From Loripinus fragilis (lineage: Eukaryota; Mollusca; Bivalvia; Lucinida; Lucinidae): DNA of 64,000 nt. The DNA lies in assembly GCA_964019695.1 (NCBI GenBank), contig OZ026516.1:78881018-78945017 (forward strand). The letters run 5' to 3'. The notes beneath the pieces are model-generated. The model had not been told where the DNA came from and made no database searches. It saw only the letters and a program-made list of their open reading frames with translations. Below are positions 46,030 to 57,859 of this stretch, piece after piece (position 1 is the first letter of the stretch; each line of letters begins with the position of its first letter). The position numbers and the translations under genes were made by a program.

Positions 46030-46260
46030 CAACATGTGATTTCAAGCAATGTGGCATTTTGACATTTTTAGACTCAGACTAGCCTGTGCAACCTCCTGTT
46101 AAGCTTAGAAACTCCAAATGATGTTCAGTCAGTAGCTTAACACTCATAGAATATTCAAACGACTAGTAAAGGCTCTGATCAGACTGCACGTAGGTGCAGG
46201 CTGATCTGAGACTTTGCTGGTCTCACATACCACATTGTTGGAAATCCCATGCCAAGGCTC
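46030..46260. mobile_element. MITE, GGAAATCCCATGC family, copy 2
   Basis: GTGATTTCAAGCAATGTGGC and ACCACATTGTTGGAAATCCC ends with GCAGGCTGATCTGAG, matching 19905-20120. Confidence 0.7.
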
Positions 46261-46602
46261 ATATGTATACATGTATATTAACATTCTTCAAAATTTCAAA
46301 GCATAATTTCCTTCATTTGTAAGGATTTCATGTATTTGTCTAAGAAAATCAAGAAAGATCAAATTACAAGTTTTCGACTGCACTCGTGATAATTCCAATT
46401 CAAGAGTTAAAACCCTCACCTTATGTTCAATCCAAGATAAAGCCATCCCTGATTTTCTTAAAGCATACTGGTGTTCAGCACATTATTGTCTTCATTAATC
46501 AAACAACTCTCTTACAGTTCTTCTGGTTTCCCTAGCAACTACAAAAGATTAGGAAACAAATTATTGGATAGTGTCAATCTTGTGGTACTGTATTGTATTT
46601 AC

Positions 46603-47030
46603 ATAAGGCCAGAATTTTTTTTATTAGTTGATTTACAGGATTTTTTTTTCAGATTTAGGGTCGAGAGATCGCAATAAAAAAAAGCTCTGAAAATGACCAA
46701 TTGACAGGTCATTTTCAGAGCTTTTTTTGTTTGTTTTTTTATCTCCAGAACAAACAGTAAAACTAGTAAGGTAAACTAACAGTCTATTTTAAATCTTTAA
46801 ATATTTCATAATATTCCTAAAAATCTGCATAGGACAACCACTCTTAACAGTGTCACACTCAAAAACACACAGACAGAACCTCAAAAATATATTATTTTTT
46901 TCAACAAAACAAATAATATTTACAGTTGGTGGATAAAATATAAAAAAAAAAAATAAAATAAAAAAAATTCAACTTTCCGGAAAATTACAGTAGGAGGGTT
47001 CGTAAATCAACTAATAAAAAAATCTGGCCT
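46603..47030. mobile_element. MITE, GGCCAGATTTTTTTA family, copy 2
   Basis: ATAAGGCCAGAATTTTTTTT and AAAAAATCTGGCCTAAT ends. It contains an extra hairpin (AGCTCTGAAAATGACC and its complement, 46682-46722). Confidence 0.8.
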
Positions 47031-47174
47031 AATGCAAGCAGCCTACCAGGGTACAATAACCAGAGGCTTGATTTTGTAATTAATTTTCTTATAACCTTCA
47101 CTGAAAAGCTTAATTGGTGGAATCTTCCATCCAGCTACCTATAATGAAGTTTGAATGGTCTATTAAACACTATG

Positions 47175-47395
47175 ATTAAATAAGCGGACCCAGAAAATTT
47201 TGCCAGAGGGGTTGGATCCAAATACCACCATTTTAATGATGTTCGTTGGTGGGCTGATGATAGCCCAACATATCTGCTGACTTTGTAGCTTTGTGATTTT
47301 CCAGGGGTGCTAAGGAACCCTATTGCTTTGCGATTTTCCAAGCGGGTCTGGACCCCTGGTCCCTCCACTCTGGATTCACGCATGAATTGGCAAGT
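47175..47395. mobile_element. MITE related to TGCG-GGATCCAG family
   Basis: AGCGGACCCAGAAAATTTTG and CCACTCTGGATTCACGCATG are imperfect inverted ends, like the element at 62606-62812. Confidence 0.55.
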
Positions 47396-47639
47396 TCAAT
47401 GGTATGCAAGTGGCTATGGTTATAGCAATCTGCTCAGGTGCTGGAAAAATTTCATGCTTTTAAACAAATTCACAGTCAAAAGTGCGTTTTTACTATTTGT
47501 TACATGTACTGTACTTGCCACCAATAATCTTGTAGTGATTAATAATACATGTACTACCAAATCCATTTGGTCAATATTCATCTTAAAACTTGATGCTCAA
47601 GTTTGCCAGAATCATTCACCTGGACGAGGCAGATGATGC

Positions 47640-49790
47640 AATGCTTCATTCCAACATAGTGTTCTTGAGAAGAATTTCAAGATAGCTGCCATCTTGGATA
47701 TCAGTACAGAACCATATTATCTATTGCGGGTCATCGTGTTGCCATGATGTCTCCCATCAAGTTTCCGGTCCTTCAAACATAGTTTGGGAGATATTGTGTC
47801 ATGGCCCCCATCTTGGATATCAGATACTCCCTGTGTGGTAAATAAGCAGTTTGCTCCCTTGAATGTATGTCAGGATCGCTCACCTGAGAGCAAGCACTAA
47901 TATTTGGAGACACCATGTTTACGATGCTAAAAGACAGGTAATTCTGAACTTGAAACAGTGATCAAGCCATAACTCAAGCACTCAAGATATTATGCCACTT
48001 CAGTAAAAAGCTGCTCAATGGGCACATTCGCTCACCTGAGAGCCAGCAATAATATTTGAAGACACCATATTTTATAATGCTAAAAGGCCAGTAACTCTGG
48101 ACTTGAAACAGTGATCGGGCCAAAATACAAAAACTTTAGATATTATGCCAGTTCTGGTTATCTGCAAGTAGTAAAAAAATCTGGATAAAAATGATAGAGA
48201 AAACCTGGAGAAACTATATTTTAGACTAGTTCAATGACAGCTAACTCCACAGTCCAAAGTGAGAGCTGGGAGAATTTCAAATTCACCCAAGCTTTTATAA
48301 TTGTCCTCATTACCTGCAAGAATGAAGGAGATCCAATCAAAATGATAGCCCTAGAGTGGTCACAACTTTGAACATTGGTTTTCAGACAATCAAGGGCAGC
48401 TAACTCCTTAGTTGGTGATGGGGTGGGGCCGAAATTCAAACTCATCCCAGCTCTAAGGGTTGTCCTTGATGCCTGCAAGAATGAGAAAGATCCATTTTAA
48501 AATGAATGGGCAAGAGTGGACACAACATTTCTTCCATTGTAAGTTTTTGGGACTATTTCGGCAGTCCCTGGTCAGATCTGACTGAAATTCAAAATAATTG
48601 AAGATTTTACAGTTGTCCTCATTTCCTGCAAGAATGATGAAGATCCAATCAAAAATGAAAGTGCTAGAGTGTTCACAACATTAGAAATCAATTTTTAAGA
48701 TGCTTAAGGGCAGCTAAATCCGTAGTCGGTGGATGGGATTTGGACAAAATACAAAGCCACCCAAGCTTTTATTGTTGTCCTTGTTACCTGCAAGAAGGCA
48801 CTTGAGTGTAGGGCTGCCACGTTTACGAAATTTGGTAAACATTTACATGAGTTCCAATAGCCGAAACAATTCCGTTTACACGGAACTTCCAGATTTGATT
48901 TTTTCATTATGGAGATCGGTAAAATCGTTGATATTTTTCCTTGAAAAATTTGTACTTTGTGCAAATATTCGAAATTGTTTGGTTGGGTAATGTGATAGAA
49001 CTCATTTCAAGTAATTGGAAAGTAATTGCAACATGCGCAGACTGGTATATTACCTAGATTTTCTTGAGTTGCAAGTGTGTAATTAATGAGTTGACACACG
49101 CAAGACATAACTGCCAATCATCACGTACGCACCGATACACACGCCGACAGGAAGTAAACAAAAAAAGTTTAAGCCATACATGCATCTCCACCAAATATTA
49201 AGACATGCCTTTACATAACTGTTAAAAATGCAGGAATATAATTGCTCCAAGCAGTGACAAAGTAAGACGATATTCAGGACATTTTTTAGGCCCATTGAGC
49301 CACTGTCTGTGAGGGCCCGATACGCAAAGAATTTGAAAAAAATGCTCTCTATTGTAAGATACTGTTAACATGTCCGCTGTAATTCTTATTGCAGTAAATA
49401 CTTTATCAAATACAACCGAATCTGAGAAAACAAACAATCTGATTGATGATCCAGAGCGGGATGTTCATTAGAAAATGCTACTTACAAACCACGACGCTGG
49501 TCACATGGTAAAGTGTAAACGGTAGGCCAATTATGTAAACGTTTATTGCAAAAACATGAAACGGTACCGTTTACACTTGTAAATGTGGCAGCCCTACTTG
49601 AGTGCTCACAACATTTCTACCATTATAAAACTATGGGATTTTTTCCAGATATTCAAGGGCAGCTAACTCGGCAGACCCTGTCTGACCTTGCCTAATTTGG
49701 AACCCATCAAAGATTTAATAGCTGTCCTTGTTACCTGCAAGAGAAGATGATACAATCAACAAAACTCTGCTCGGGACCTGCCTCGCCGGT
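47640..49790 (+). repeat. Helitron-like repeat with AAGGGCAGCTAACTCC units
   Basis: Units of about 190 bp contain GGGCAGCTAACTCC, TTGTTACCTGCAAGAATGA, AGATCCAATCAAAA and CTAGAGTGGTCACAACAT. Same family as 53071-55051. Interrupted by the hAT-type element at 48809-49596. No gene seen. Confidence 0.7.
48809..49596. mobile_element. hAT-type non-autonomous element, 788 bp
   Basis: Ends TAGGGCTGCCACGTTTACGA and complement of TAGGGCTGCCACATTTACA, with internal GTAAACGGTACCGTTT-like motifs. Exact 8-bp target duplication CTTGAGTG at 48801-48808 and 49597-49604, the hAT hallmark. No transposase frame. Confidence 0.93.
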
Positions 49791-49799
49791 GCACATCTT

Positions 49800-50057
49800 C
49801 AATGTGTGAACAGTCAATGCAAACTTAAATATACAGGAATGAAATCAGATTACACCAAAATTACACAATGCAATCTACAGTAGGTGCTGTAACAATTTCT
49901 AAGTTAAACACCCAAAAATATATTATCAAATGTGGGGACAAATATAGTATGTACATGTTCAATGTGTGAACAATCATAATACAAAGTTTGAATATAAAGG
50001 AAAGCAAACTGCTTGAGTTACAGATTACACAAACCAGACACCCCCAAAACATTTCGG
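49800..50057. other. Region before gag, no LTR recognised
   Basis: AT-rich, with a diverged direct repeat (TTCAATGTGTGAACA at 49798 and 49959). No TG...CA boundary or primer-binding site could be supported. Confidence 0.5.
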
Positions 50058-51440
50058 ATGGAAAAAATCTCTGCAGCTAATGATTTAGTCTCCGTTAATT
50101 TTGCCAGTATAGACTAATTGAAATCTGTCCCCGGAATTGGTGATAAGGTAGCTAATGCAATTTTGTCTGTGAGAGAAAGTAGCCGCAATATTTCAGAGCA
50201 GGTGCTACATTTATTAACAAGGGGATCCTTGACTGCTGAATCATTAAAGCTGTTGGATTTTACACTGAACAAAGATTTGGCCCCTAGCATGCCTGTTGAT
50301 GAATTGGCAATAGGAACACCAAAGGTACCTAAAGGTGGCCAGTACCCCACCTACCAGGGTCAGTAAGTGCAATTCTTGGTACAATTAAGCAGAATTTGCC
50401 CCTGTCCATGTCAAAACCAGTTTAACCAGAGCTGGTTACCCTCACCTGCACAGGTTAGTGTACCAGTAGCTGAATTGAATAAATTAATGGAAATGGTAAA
50501 ATTAGTTCAAATGTCTAAAGGAGCGAGTCCAAGTACTCCCAAGGAGTCTGACGCAGAAAGTTTACCGTCCGTTTCAGCACATACCCCTAGTAATGTAACT
50601 GTTAATGCCACTCCCAAAAGATCTGTTAGTTCTTTGCAAGGTACCAGACTGCAATTTTCTGAAACAAGTACAAGTAATGCTGACTAATCTGAAGAGGAAT
50701 CATATTGTTTGGCAGTTAGTAGGCAACAAAATAAGCCGCATAGACGCAAAAAGTCTCTGCTGATCAGCGGCGGCGTACTAATGCTTTTATTAAGCATTTT
50801 CCCAAGGCTTGTATTATGATAGAAAAGGTAATTGGGAAGCTTTCAGGCATAAATTTAAGCAGTGGACTACTGATGACTGTTTTACCGCTCAAGCATGGAG
50901 TTTAACAGGTAAGGCCTCAGAATACTATGCTGTTTTAGGAGAAAGGTTTGACCTACCAGGGCTTGCTAAAGAAATTAGAACACGGCTTTGGTGCAAGTGA
51001 ATTGCCTGCTACAGCACAGGCTAGGTTTCTCCAATCAACTCTGTCAAAAGGTGAGTCTTTAGAAGATTGGGCAGACAGAGTTATGACATTGGCTGTAACG
51101 TGCCTTCAGAGAATTGCCTGAAAGTTACATTACAAGCCATTACATGCTTTTTTCAGGACCTTATTGATAACGAGGTAGCTAGTCAAGTCAGGAGTAAGGT
51201 ACCATCTACAATGGAAGAGGCCATTAATAATGCTAAATGGTGCCAGCATGTTCATCAGGCTGTGTATGGCAATAAGGTGGACCGATCCAAACAATTTGAG
51301 TCAGAATCAGAAGAATCATATAGGGTCATGCCAATCAACAAGCGTCAGCAAGAAAGTGCTGCTCGGAATAGCTCTTCGTCTAACCCTGTCCTTAGTTCAA
51401 TAGAAAAAATGTTAGCTGATTTTCGCATAGAAAAAGGTTA
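50058..51440 (+). pseudogene. gag: Retrotransposon gag, with N-terminal helix-hairpin-helix
   Basis: ATG at 50058 opens a frame interrupted by TAA at 50115 and 50364 and by a frameshift before 50809. Around the first stop the reading SVNFASID then LKSVPGIGDKVANAILSVRE has the form of a ComEA-like helix-hairpin-helix (N-x-A-s-x-x-x-L-x-x-x-P-G-I-G-x-x-x-A-x-x-I). Later: a Ser/Thr-rich linker, then YDRKGNWEAFRHKFKQW and AQAWSLTGKASEYYAVL, the conserved gag core of this kind of element, and a region with SEESYRVM. Not functional. Confidence 0.85.
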
Positions 51441-51575
51441 GAAGCTTGACAGAGTCAATGCTACAGGTTAGTAAACCAGTAAGACCCAGCTCATCTGGAA
51501 ATTCTGAATCCTAAAGATTCGGGGATGAAGAAATAGAAGGCCTGGCCCACCGCCATGCGCCACCAGACCTAGTTT

Positions 51576-51615
51576 GCTTTGCATGTGGTGGTCTTGGTCA
51601 TTATGCTAGAGATTG
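51576..51615 (+). pseudogene. Gag CCHC zinc knuckle
   Basis: CFACGGLGHYARDC reads C-x2-C-x4-H-x4-C, the nucleocapsid zinc knuckle that binds element RNA. All four ligands intact, though in a separate frame piece. Confidence 0.9.
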
Positions 51616-51785
51616 TAAAATTGTCCATCTCCTAATAATCAGAAAGAGAATCAGTTAAACTTCAGGGGGTTGGGCGCAGCGGCCAAACCCCGACCCAATT
51701 AGAATTAGGCCTGAGTTGTGATGGTGTTTCAGTGCCGACCAAGGTAGGTCAAGGTCATTGTCCCACGATGTAACCACAATCAAAC

Positions 51786-52400
51786 TTGGGGACTGGAACA
51801 ATAGATGCTATGAAGGTTAGTGAACAGGAAATAAAGAAGATTTCTCTGAATGAGGTCTACAGTCACTCAAGTGACAAGCAGGTTAGTACTATAGAGGGCC
51901 CATCTGGAAACGAGCATAATGAGGGTAAGAACTCTATGATTGCTAAGAGAACTGCACATGACCAATATTCATTAACTAAGGGGTCTGTTGTCAACAGTAA
52001 TTCTAATAATAAACAAAGTGACAATGCAACAGTAGAATTAAATGTGCCTCATGGTTTCGAACCTGAGGTAGTTACAGTTCAGCAATTGAGATCGGCATCA
52101 CAATTTACTATGGCTATTGAAGTAGGTGAAAGAAAAGTATACAGTGGTAGACTCCGCCGCAGAGATAGCTATTCTATCTGACAAAGTTTATCAGGCTTTA
52201 ACTCACAAACCACCTAAATTGAGGGAAGTGACGTTGCTTATAGCAGGTAGAAAAATGGCAATGAAAGGGTTTGTGGCCGGGCCAGTAGGACTTAAAAAAT
52301 TGGTGACCTATGGTACAATGAGACTGTGTACATTGCAGCAATAGAGCAAGAGATGTTAGTAGGTTTTGATATTCTTGTTCACAGAGGTAAGTCGGTTTAA
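51786..52400 (+). pseudogene. Retrotransposon aspartic protease region
   Basis: The frame at 52126-52344 reads YTVVDSAAEIAILSDKVY: the hydrophobic-hydrophobic-D-S-A active-site motif of a retropepsin, followed by VTLLIAGRKM and a glycine-containing stretch. The preceding frame (51786-52181) is Ser/Asn-rich and of unknown role. One frameshift separates the two. Confidence 0.75.
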
Positions 52401-52649
52401 AGTATGGCTAAAGGCACCCTTACATTTGATGACCAGGAGATCACTCTAAATGTTGGAAGTCAAGGTCAACAGCCATCTGTTGCCAGAGTAATGGTAGCTT
52501 AACGTCAGGTTAATTCCCCCTATTCTGTGATGCGAGTTTAATGTGCACTAGATAATGCGCTACCAGATTATATGATTGAACCAGTGGATAATCTTTAGGT
52601 AAGGTCACCCAGGGTAGTCAGAAAATCAGGTCAAGAGCCTTTACTTTGC

Positions 52650-53070
52650 TTGGTGAACACGTCTGATAAATATCGTCTCATTAAAAAGGGACTACATATT
52701 GCTGAAGCCTACCAAATACGTAGTATTCTGGAGGAAAATAGCAATAATGACTTGGATCCATCTATCTTTGAGGTTAATAAAGATACTGCAGAGGTAAATG
52801 TCAGCCAGTCAGATTCAGAGGGGGTCTCAGAGGAACAAAAACGCTTGTTACCAGAAGACTTAGAACAGGTATTTTAAGCTTCCACAAAGCAATTATCTTC
52901 CACAGAAAGCCTTCAATTAGCTAACTTACAAGTTTTGAAGATGTCTTTGCAAGGTCTGAATTTGACGTTGGCCACTTTTCTGCAATCCAGCGTGCGATTG
53001 ACACCTATTAAATTACGCATGCGACATACACCACCTTGTTTTATAAATGAGAAGGAGGCACACTTAAAGA
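52650..53070 (+). pseudogene. Pre-RT linker and RT N-terminus
   Basis: Reads YRLIKKGLHIAEAYQI and SEEQKRLLPEDLEQVF, then (frame changes) SEFDVGHFSAIQRAIDT, RMRHTPPCFINEKEAHLK, the usual approach to gypsy RT. The frame breaks off at 53070 where a Helitron-like element enters. Confidence 0.8.
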
Positions 53071-55051
53071 CAAGTAGCCCTATGGGCAATGATCGCTCAC
53101 CATGGAGCCAGCATAATGTTTGGAGACACCATAATCTATGATGCTCAAAGGCAGGTAACTCTGTACTTGAAACAGTGATCAGGAATTAATTCAAAAACGT
53201 AAGATATTATGCCAGTTCTAGTTATCTGAAAGTGTTAAAAAGATCTGAATAAAAATTGCATGAAAGTATAGTTTTCAGATGCTCAAGGGCAGCTAACTCC
53301 ATAGTCATTGATGGGATCTAACTGATATTCAAACACATCCATACTTTTATGTATGTCCTGGTAACCTACAAGGATGAAGAAAATCAAAGGAAAAATGAAG
53401 GCGCTAGAGTGGTCACAACATTATACAGCTATATTTTAGACACTCAAGGGCAGCTAACTCTGTAGCTGGTGGTTCGGTGTGGCCAAAAATCAAACTCATT
53501 AAAACTTTTATGGGTGTTCTTGTTTCCTGCAAGAATGAGGAAGATCCATTCAAAAAATGAAGCTGCTAGAGTGGTCACAACAGATCTCACGCTGTAAGTC
53601 TATGCAGATTTTTTAAGATGATGCTCAAGGGAAGTTAACTACACATTCTGAGGTTGGTTCTACTTTAAATTCAAACTCATCCAAGCTTTTATGGTTGTCC
53701 TTGTTACCTGCTGCCTGTTACCTGTTACCTATTAAGAAGATCCAATCAAAATTGAAGGTGCTAGAGTGGTCACAACAATGTTATAAATATCCATCAATTT
53801 TTAAGATGCTCAAGGGCAGCTAACTCCATAATAGGTGATGGGATCTTGACGAAAATCAAAGTCATCCAAGCTTTTATAGTTTTCCTTCTTATTTGCAAGA
53901 ATGAAGAAGATCCATTGAAAATTGAAAGCACTAGAGTGGTCACAACATTTCTCCTATTATAAGTCTATGGGGATTTTTTTAAGATGCTCAAGGGCAGCTA
54001 ACCCCACATTCCAAGGTCTGATCTGACCAAATTTTGAACCCATCCCAGCTTTTATGGTTGACCTTGTTACCTGCAAGAATGAAGAAGATCCAATCAAAAA
54101 TGAAGGCGCTAGAGTGGCCACAACATTATCCATCAATTTTTAAGATGCTCAAAGGCAGCTAACTCCATAATAGGTGATGGGACCTTGACGCAATTCAAAC
54201 TCATTCAAGCTTTTATAGTTGTCCTACTTATCTGTAAGAATGAAGAAGATCAATTCAAAATTGAAAGCACTAGAGTGGTCACAACAGATCTCCATTATAA
54301 GTCTATGGTTTTCTTTTCCAGACACGCAAGGGCAGCTAATTCCACAGTCCAAGGTCTGATCTGGCCGAATTTCGAACCCATCGGAGATTTTATGGTTCAA
54401 TGTCCTTGTTACCTGCAAGAAAGATCCAATCAAAAATGAAAGCGCTAGAGTGGTCAGAACATTATTCATTTGTGTTTCAGACGCTCAAGGGCAGCTAACT
54501 CCGAAGTCAGTGATGGAATATTGCCAAAATTCAAACTCATCCATTAAGCTTTTTATGGTTGGTCTTGTTACCTGCAAGAATGAAGAAGATCCAACAAAAA
54601 ATGAAGTCACTAGAGTGGTCACAATATTTCTCCCATTATAAGACTATGGGGATTTTTCCAGAAGCCCAAGGCAGCTAACTCATAAGTCCCTGGTCGAATC
54701 TTGCAGAATTTGGAACCCATCCAAGATGTTATGGTTGTACTTGTTACCTGCAAGAATAAAGAACAACCAATCAAAAATGAAGGAGCTAGAGTGGCCACAA
54801 GGTTTTCCCCATTACAACCCTATGGGAGCTATCTGTTGCCATACAAAACAGAGTTCTGATCCGATCTGGCCCAAAACCTAATGCAGCCAATCCCCCACCC
54901 CATGATGCTCCAGGTGAAATTTGATAATGATCAGCCAGCTGGTCTTAGAGATATTCATGTTTGAAAGTGTGGACGCACTGACGGACATAACGATGCTGGC
55001 TCGAGTCCCATCCTATAAGCTCATCCCGAGTCTTTGACTCTGGTTAGCTAA
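53071..55051 (+). mobile_element. Helitron-like element inserted in RT without target duplication
   Basis: Starts CAAGTAGCCCTATGGGCAAT and ends with GCTCATCCCGAGTC..GACTCTGGTTAGCTAA: a subterminal hairpin and a CTAA 3' end, as in Helitrons. Joining the RT flanks directly restores the reading frame (…HLK then KMLQIGVIQ…), with no duplicated bases. Interior: about ten units of 190 bp carrying GGGCAGCTAACTCC. No Rep/helicase; non-autonomous. Confidence 0.8.
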
Positions 55052-55070
55052 AAATGTTGCAAATAGGGGT

Positions 55071-55237
55071 CAGGGATTTCATTAACTTTTTTGGCATCCG
55101 GGTATCAAGGCAAAGTAGGCGGGTGATTTGACAGTATTCGCCTATAGACTCTATACAAATTTATCAAAAGTAGCAGGGGAAATATGCCTGAGTAGAATGG
55201 GAAAATCCCCACCTCCCTCCTCTTAATGAAACCCCTG
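55071..55237. mobile_element. 167-bp CAGGG MITE with 6-bp target duplication
   Basis: CAGGGATTTCATTAA and complement of CAGGGGTTTCATTAA, flanked by AGGGGT at 55065-55070 and 55238-55243. Removing it restores QIGVIQDSTSDWASAPVLI of the RT. Confidence 0.88.
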
Positions 55238-55243
55238 AGGGGT

Positions 55244-55587
55244 CATTCAAGATTCAACTTCTGACTGGGCCTCTGCTCCGGTACTTATATGCAAACGCGA
55301 TGGTTCGGTAAGATGGTGCATAGACTACAGACTTTTAAATGAGGTCACGGTCAAGGACGTTTTTCCTCTTCCTCTGGTAGATGATTGTTTTGACACTTTA
55401 GCAGGCAGTGTATGGTTTTCAAAGCTAGATGCCAAGTCAGCTTATTGGCAGGTCAAAATAAACGAGGAGGACTGTAAGAAAATAGCTTTTATACTAAGTA
55501 TGGTTTATTTGTGCATGTCAAAATGTGCTTCGGTCTTTGCAACGCCCCAGCGACGTATGCCAGTGTTATAAATCCTGTGCTACAAAT
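55244..55587 (+). pseudogene. RT palm, first part
   Basis: Reads STSDWASAPVLICKRDGSVR, WCIDYRLLNEVTVKDVFPLP, FSKLDAKSAYWQVKINEED, then after a frameshift near 55498 FGLCNAPATYASVINPVLQ. LDAKSAYWQ carries the first catalytic Asp of RT. Broken at 55587 by the 6.9-kb insertion. Confidence 0.92.
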
Positions 55588-56984
55588 CGTGGGTTCAACG
55601 CAACACTGTCGTATCTTGCTTTTATGAAATTTTTCAGGAGAGTTAAAAAACATGTTTCTATCTTGGCTATTATATTATTTTTTACAATTTTCTAATTTAA
55701 TTATGTTTAAAGTCATTTGAATTTGATGACTATTGTTATTTTAAATGTTACTCTGTTGTTTTTAAAGATATTTGCAATAATTTCACTTACAACAGTTTTC
55801 CCACCCAACAATCTATTTTTTGTCTTGGGATTTCGGTGCAACACTGTCGTAACTTTCGTTACGACAGTGTTGCTCTATATTAGTTGCTGTTTTTGATTTT
55901 AATTTCAAAGCAAGGCTGCTGTAAGTGATTATATTTAAGTTATGACAGTGTTGCAGTTAATTTATTAAAATTATCAACATAAAATATATTGCAAAACTGC
56001 TGCATCTTAAAGAAAAATGTACAAATATGGCAATTTCATAGTTTGTGTTCCAATTCATATGTAGTAGAATGATTCTACCATCTTGGCTACCTTTAATATT
56101 CATATTGGCCATCTTTATTATCAATAACTTGGCCATCTAAAATTGATCTATAAATATTGGTAACCTTTAAATTATTATTATTATTAATAAACTAGGATAG
56201 TATCACATTTAATTAGCCTCAACTGCCTGCATCATACAGGCGACAAACAGGACCAACCAGCATAAATGGGTAATACAGGAAAAATTGGTCATTTTTCTCT
56301 ACATAGTGGCTGGCTGTTTGCAATACATTAATGTAAAATTATTTTAGCTTTTAGGCTTTTAAGTGCCCTTCAACAAAAAAGTAGGGATAACAATTTGAAA
56401 AAATGTAGGGATAGTAGGGCTTTTCCAGGTACATAATTCATTACAATACGTTATAGAAAAACATAAAATAAGAAGCTTCATCTTCATAAAGCAGAATAAT
56501 CGCAGTGACAATAATACTAGCAAAAACAGAGACTTTTTTGGTTAAAATTTACAAAATGAGATGTTTAGAGGTCTGCTTCCTGAAAAATAAAATATCTAGT
56601 TTATAAAATCTCAGTGAGCCAGAATAAATTTCTGAATTCTCAGCATGTAATGACATATTTTAGAGTGAAAAAGTAGGGCCCACTTGAAAGTATGAGCTTT
56701 GCATCAGCAAAGGACAGACTCAGGAGCCTCTTGGATGTGCAACTCTATCAAGCAGTTATGGGCTTTAGATAGATGAGTTTCATATTTAAGCGATGTGCAC
56801 TGGTATTAAGTTATATAAGTGGTCATTTCGCTAGATGCAGAAATTGTCGTAATTCAATTAATTTAATTTGTATTGACCCATGCAGTCCTTGCCCACTTAT
56901 TGGACCTTGGACTTTGGAAAATGCATCAGACCAAGAGCCTGGCTACCGGTAACTCGGCCAGTTCAAAAATAAAATATATTATAT

Positions 56985-57858
56985 ACAAGAGGGCCACTTT
57001 TAGCCCAGGGGCATAATTTGATCAAAATTGGTAGAGGTCCACTAGGTGATGCTACATACCAAATATCAAGGCTCTATGCCTTATGGTTTCAGACAAGAAT
57101 ATTGTTTTCAGGTTTTCTCCCAATATAAGCCTATGTAAAGCATGTGACTCACTCATTTAGGCCCCAGGGGGCATAATCTGAACAAACTGGGTAGAGGTCC
57201 ACTAGGTGATGCTACATACCAAATATCAAGGCTCTATGCCTTATGGTTTCAGACAAGAATATTGTTTTCAGGTTTTCCCCAATATAAGCCTATGTAAAGC
57301 ATGTGACTCACTCATTTAGGCCCCAGGGGGCATAATCTGAACAAACTGGGTAGAGGTCCACTATAAAAGTAATGCTACAAACCAAATATCAAGGCTTTAG
57401 GGCCTAATGGTTTCAGACAGGAAGTTTTTTTTCATGTTTTTCCCTATATAAGCTTATGTAAAACATGTGACCCCCTCCCAACCCCAGGGTGGGGCCAATT
57501 TTGGCCCCAGGGGTATTATTGGAACAAACTTGGTAGAGATCAACTAGGTGATGCTACATACCAAATATCAAGGCTCTAGAACTTGTGGTTTCAGACAAGA
57601 AGATTTTTAAAGGTTTTTTTTATATTGAAAATCTATTTTTAGCCTGTGTGATCTAGATGCAATGGACCAGAACCATTTGAACAATTTTTAAAGAAAGCCA
57701 TATAAGGATCATTTCTGTCAAGTTTGGTAAAAATCCACCCAGTAGTTTGGGAGGAGATGTCCTTTGAAGCAATTGTTGACGACGGACGACACACGAGGGA
57801 CGATGGACATCCAATGATCACAATAGCTCACCATGAGCCAATGGCTCAGGTGAGCTAA
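56985..57858 (+). repeat. Helitron-like repeat inside the 6.9-kb transposon
   Basis: Four tandem units of about 170 bp (GGGCATAATTTGATC, TAGAGGTCCACTAGGTGATG, CAAATATCAAGGCTCTATGC) and the terminus ACAATAGCTCACCATGAGCC, ATGGCTCAGGTGAGCTAA. Confidence 0.75.
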
Positions 57859-57859
57859 A

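Noticed and set aside
49798..50057. 5' LTR of the retrotransposon
   Set aside because: Only a 15-bp direct repeat is visible; no TG...CA ends, polyadenylation layout or primer-binding site could be supported.
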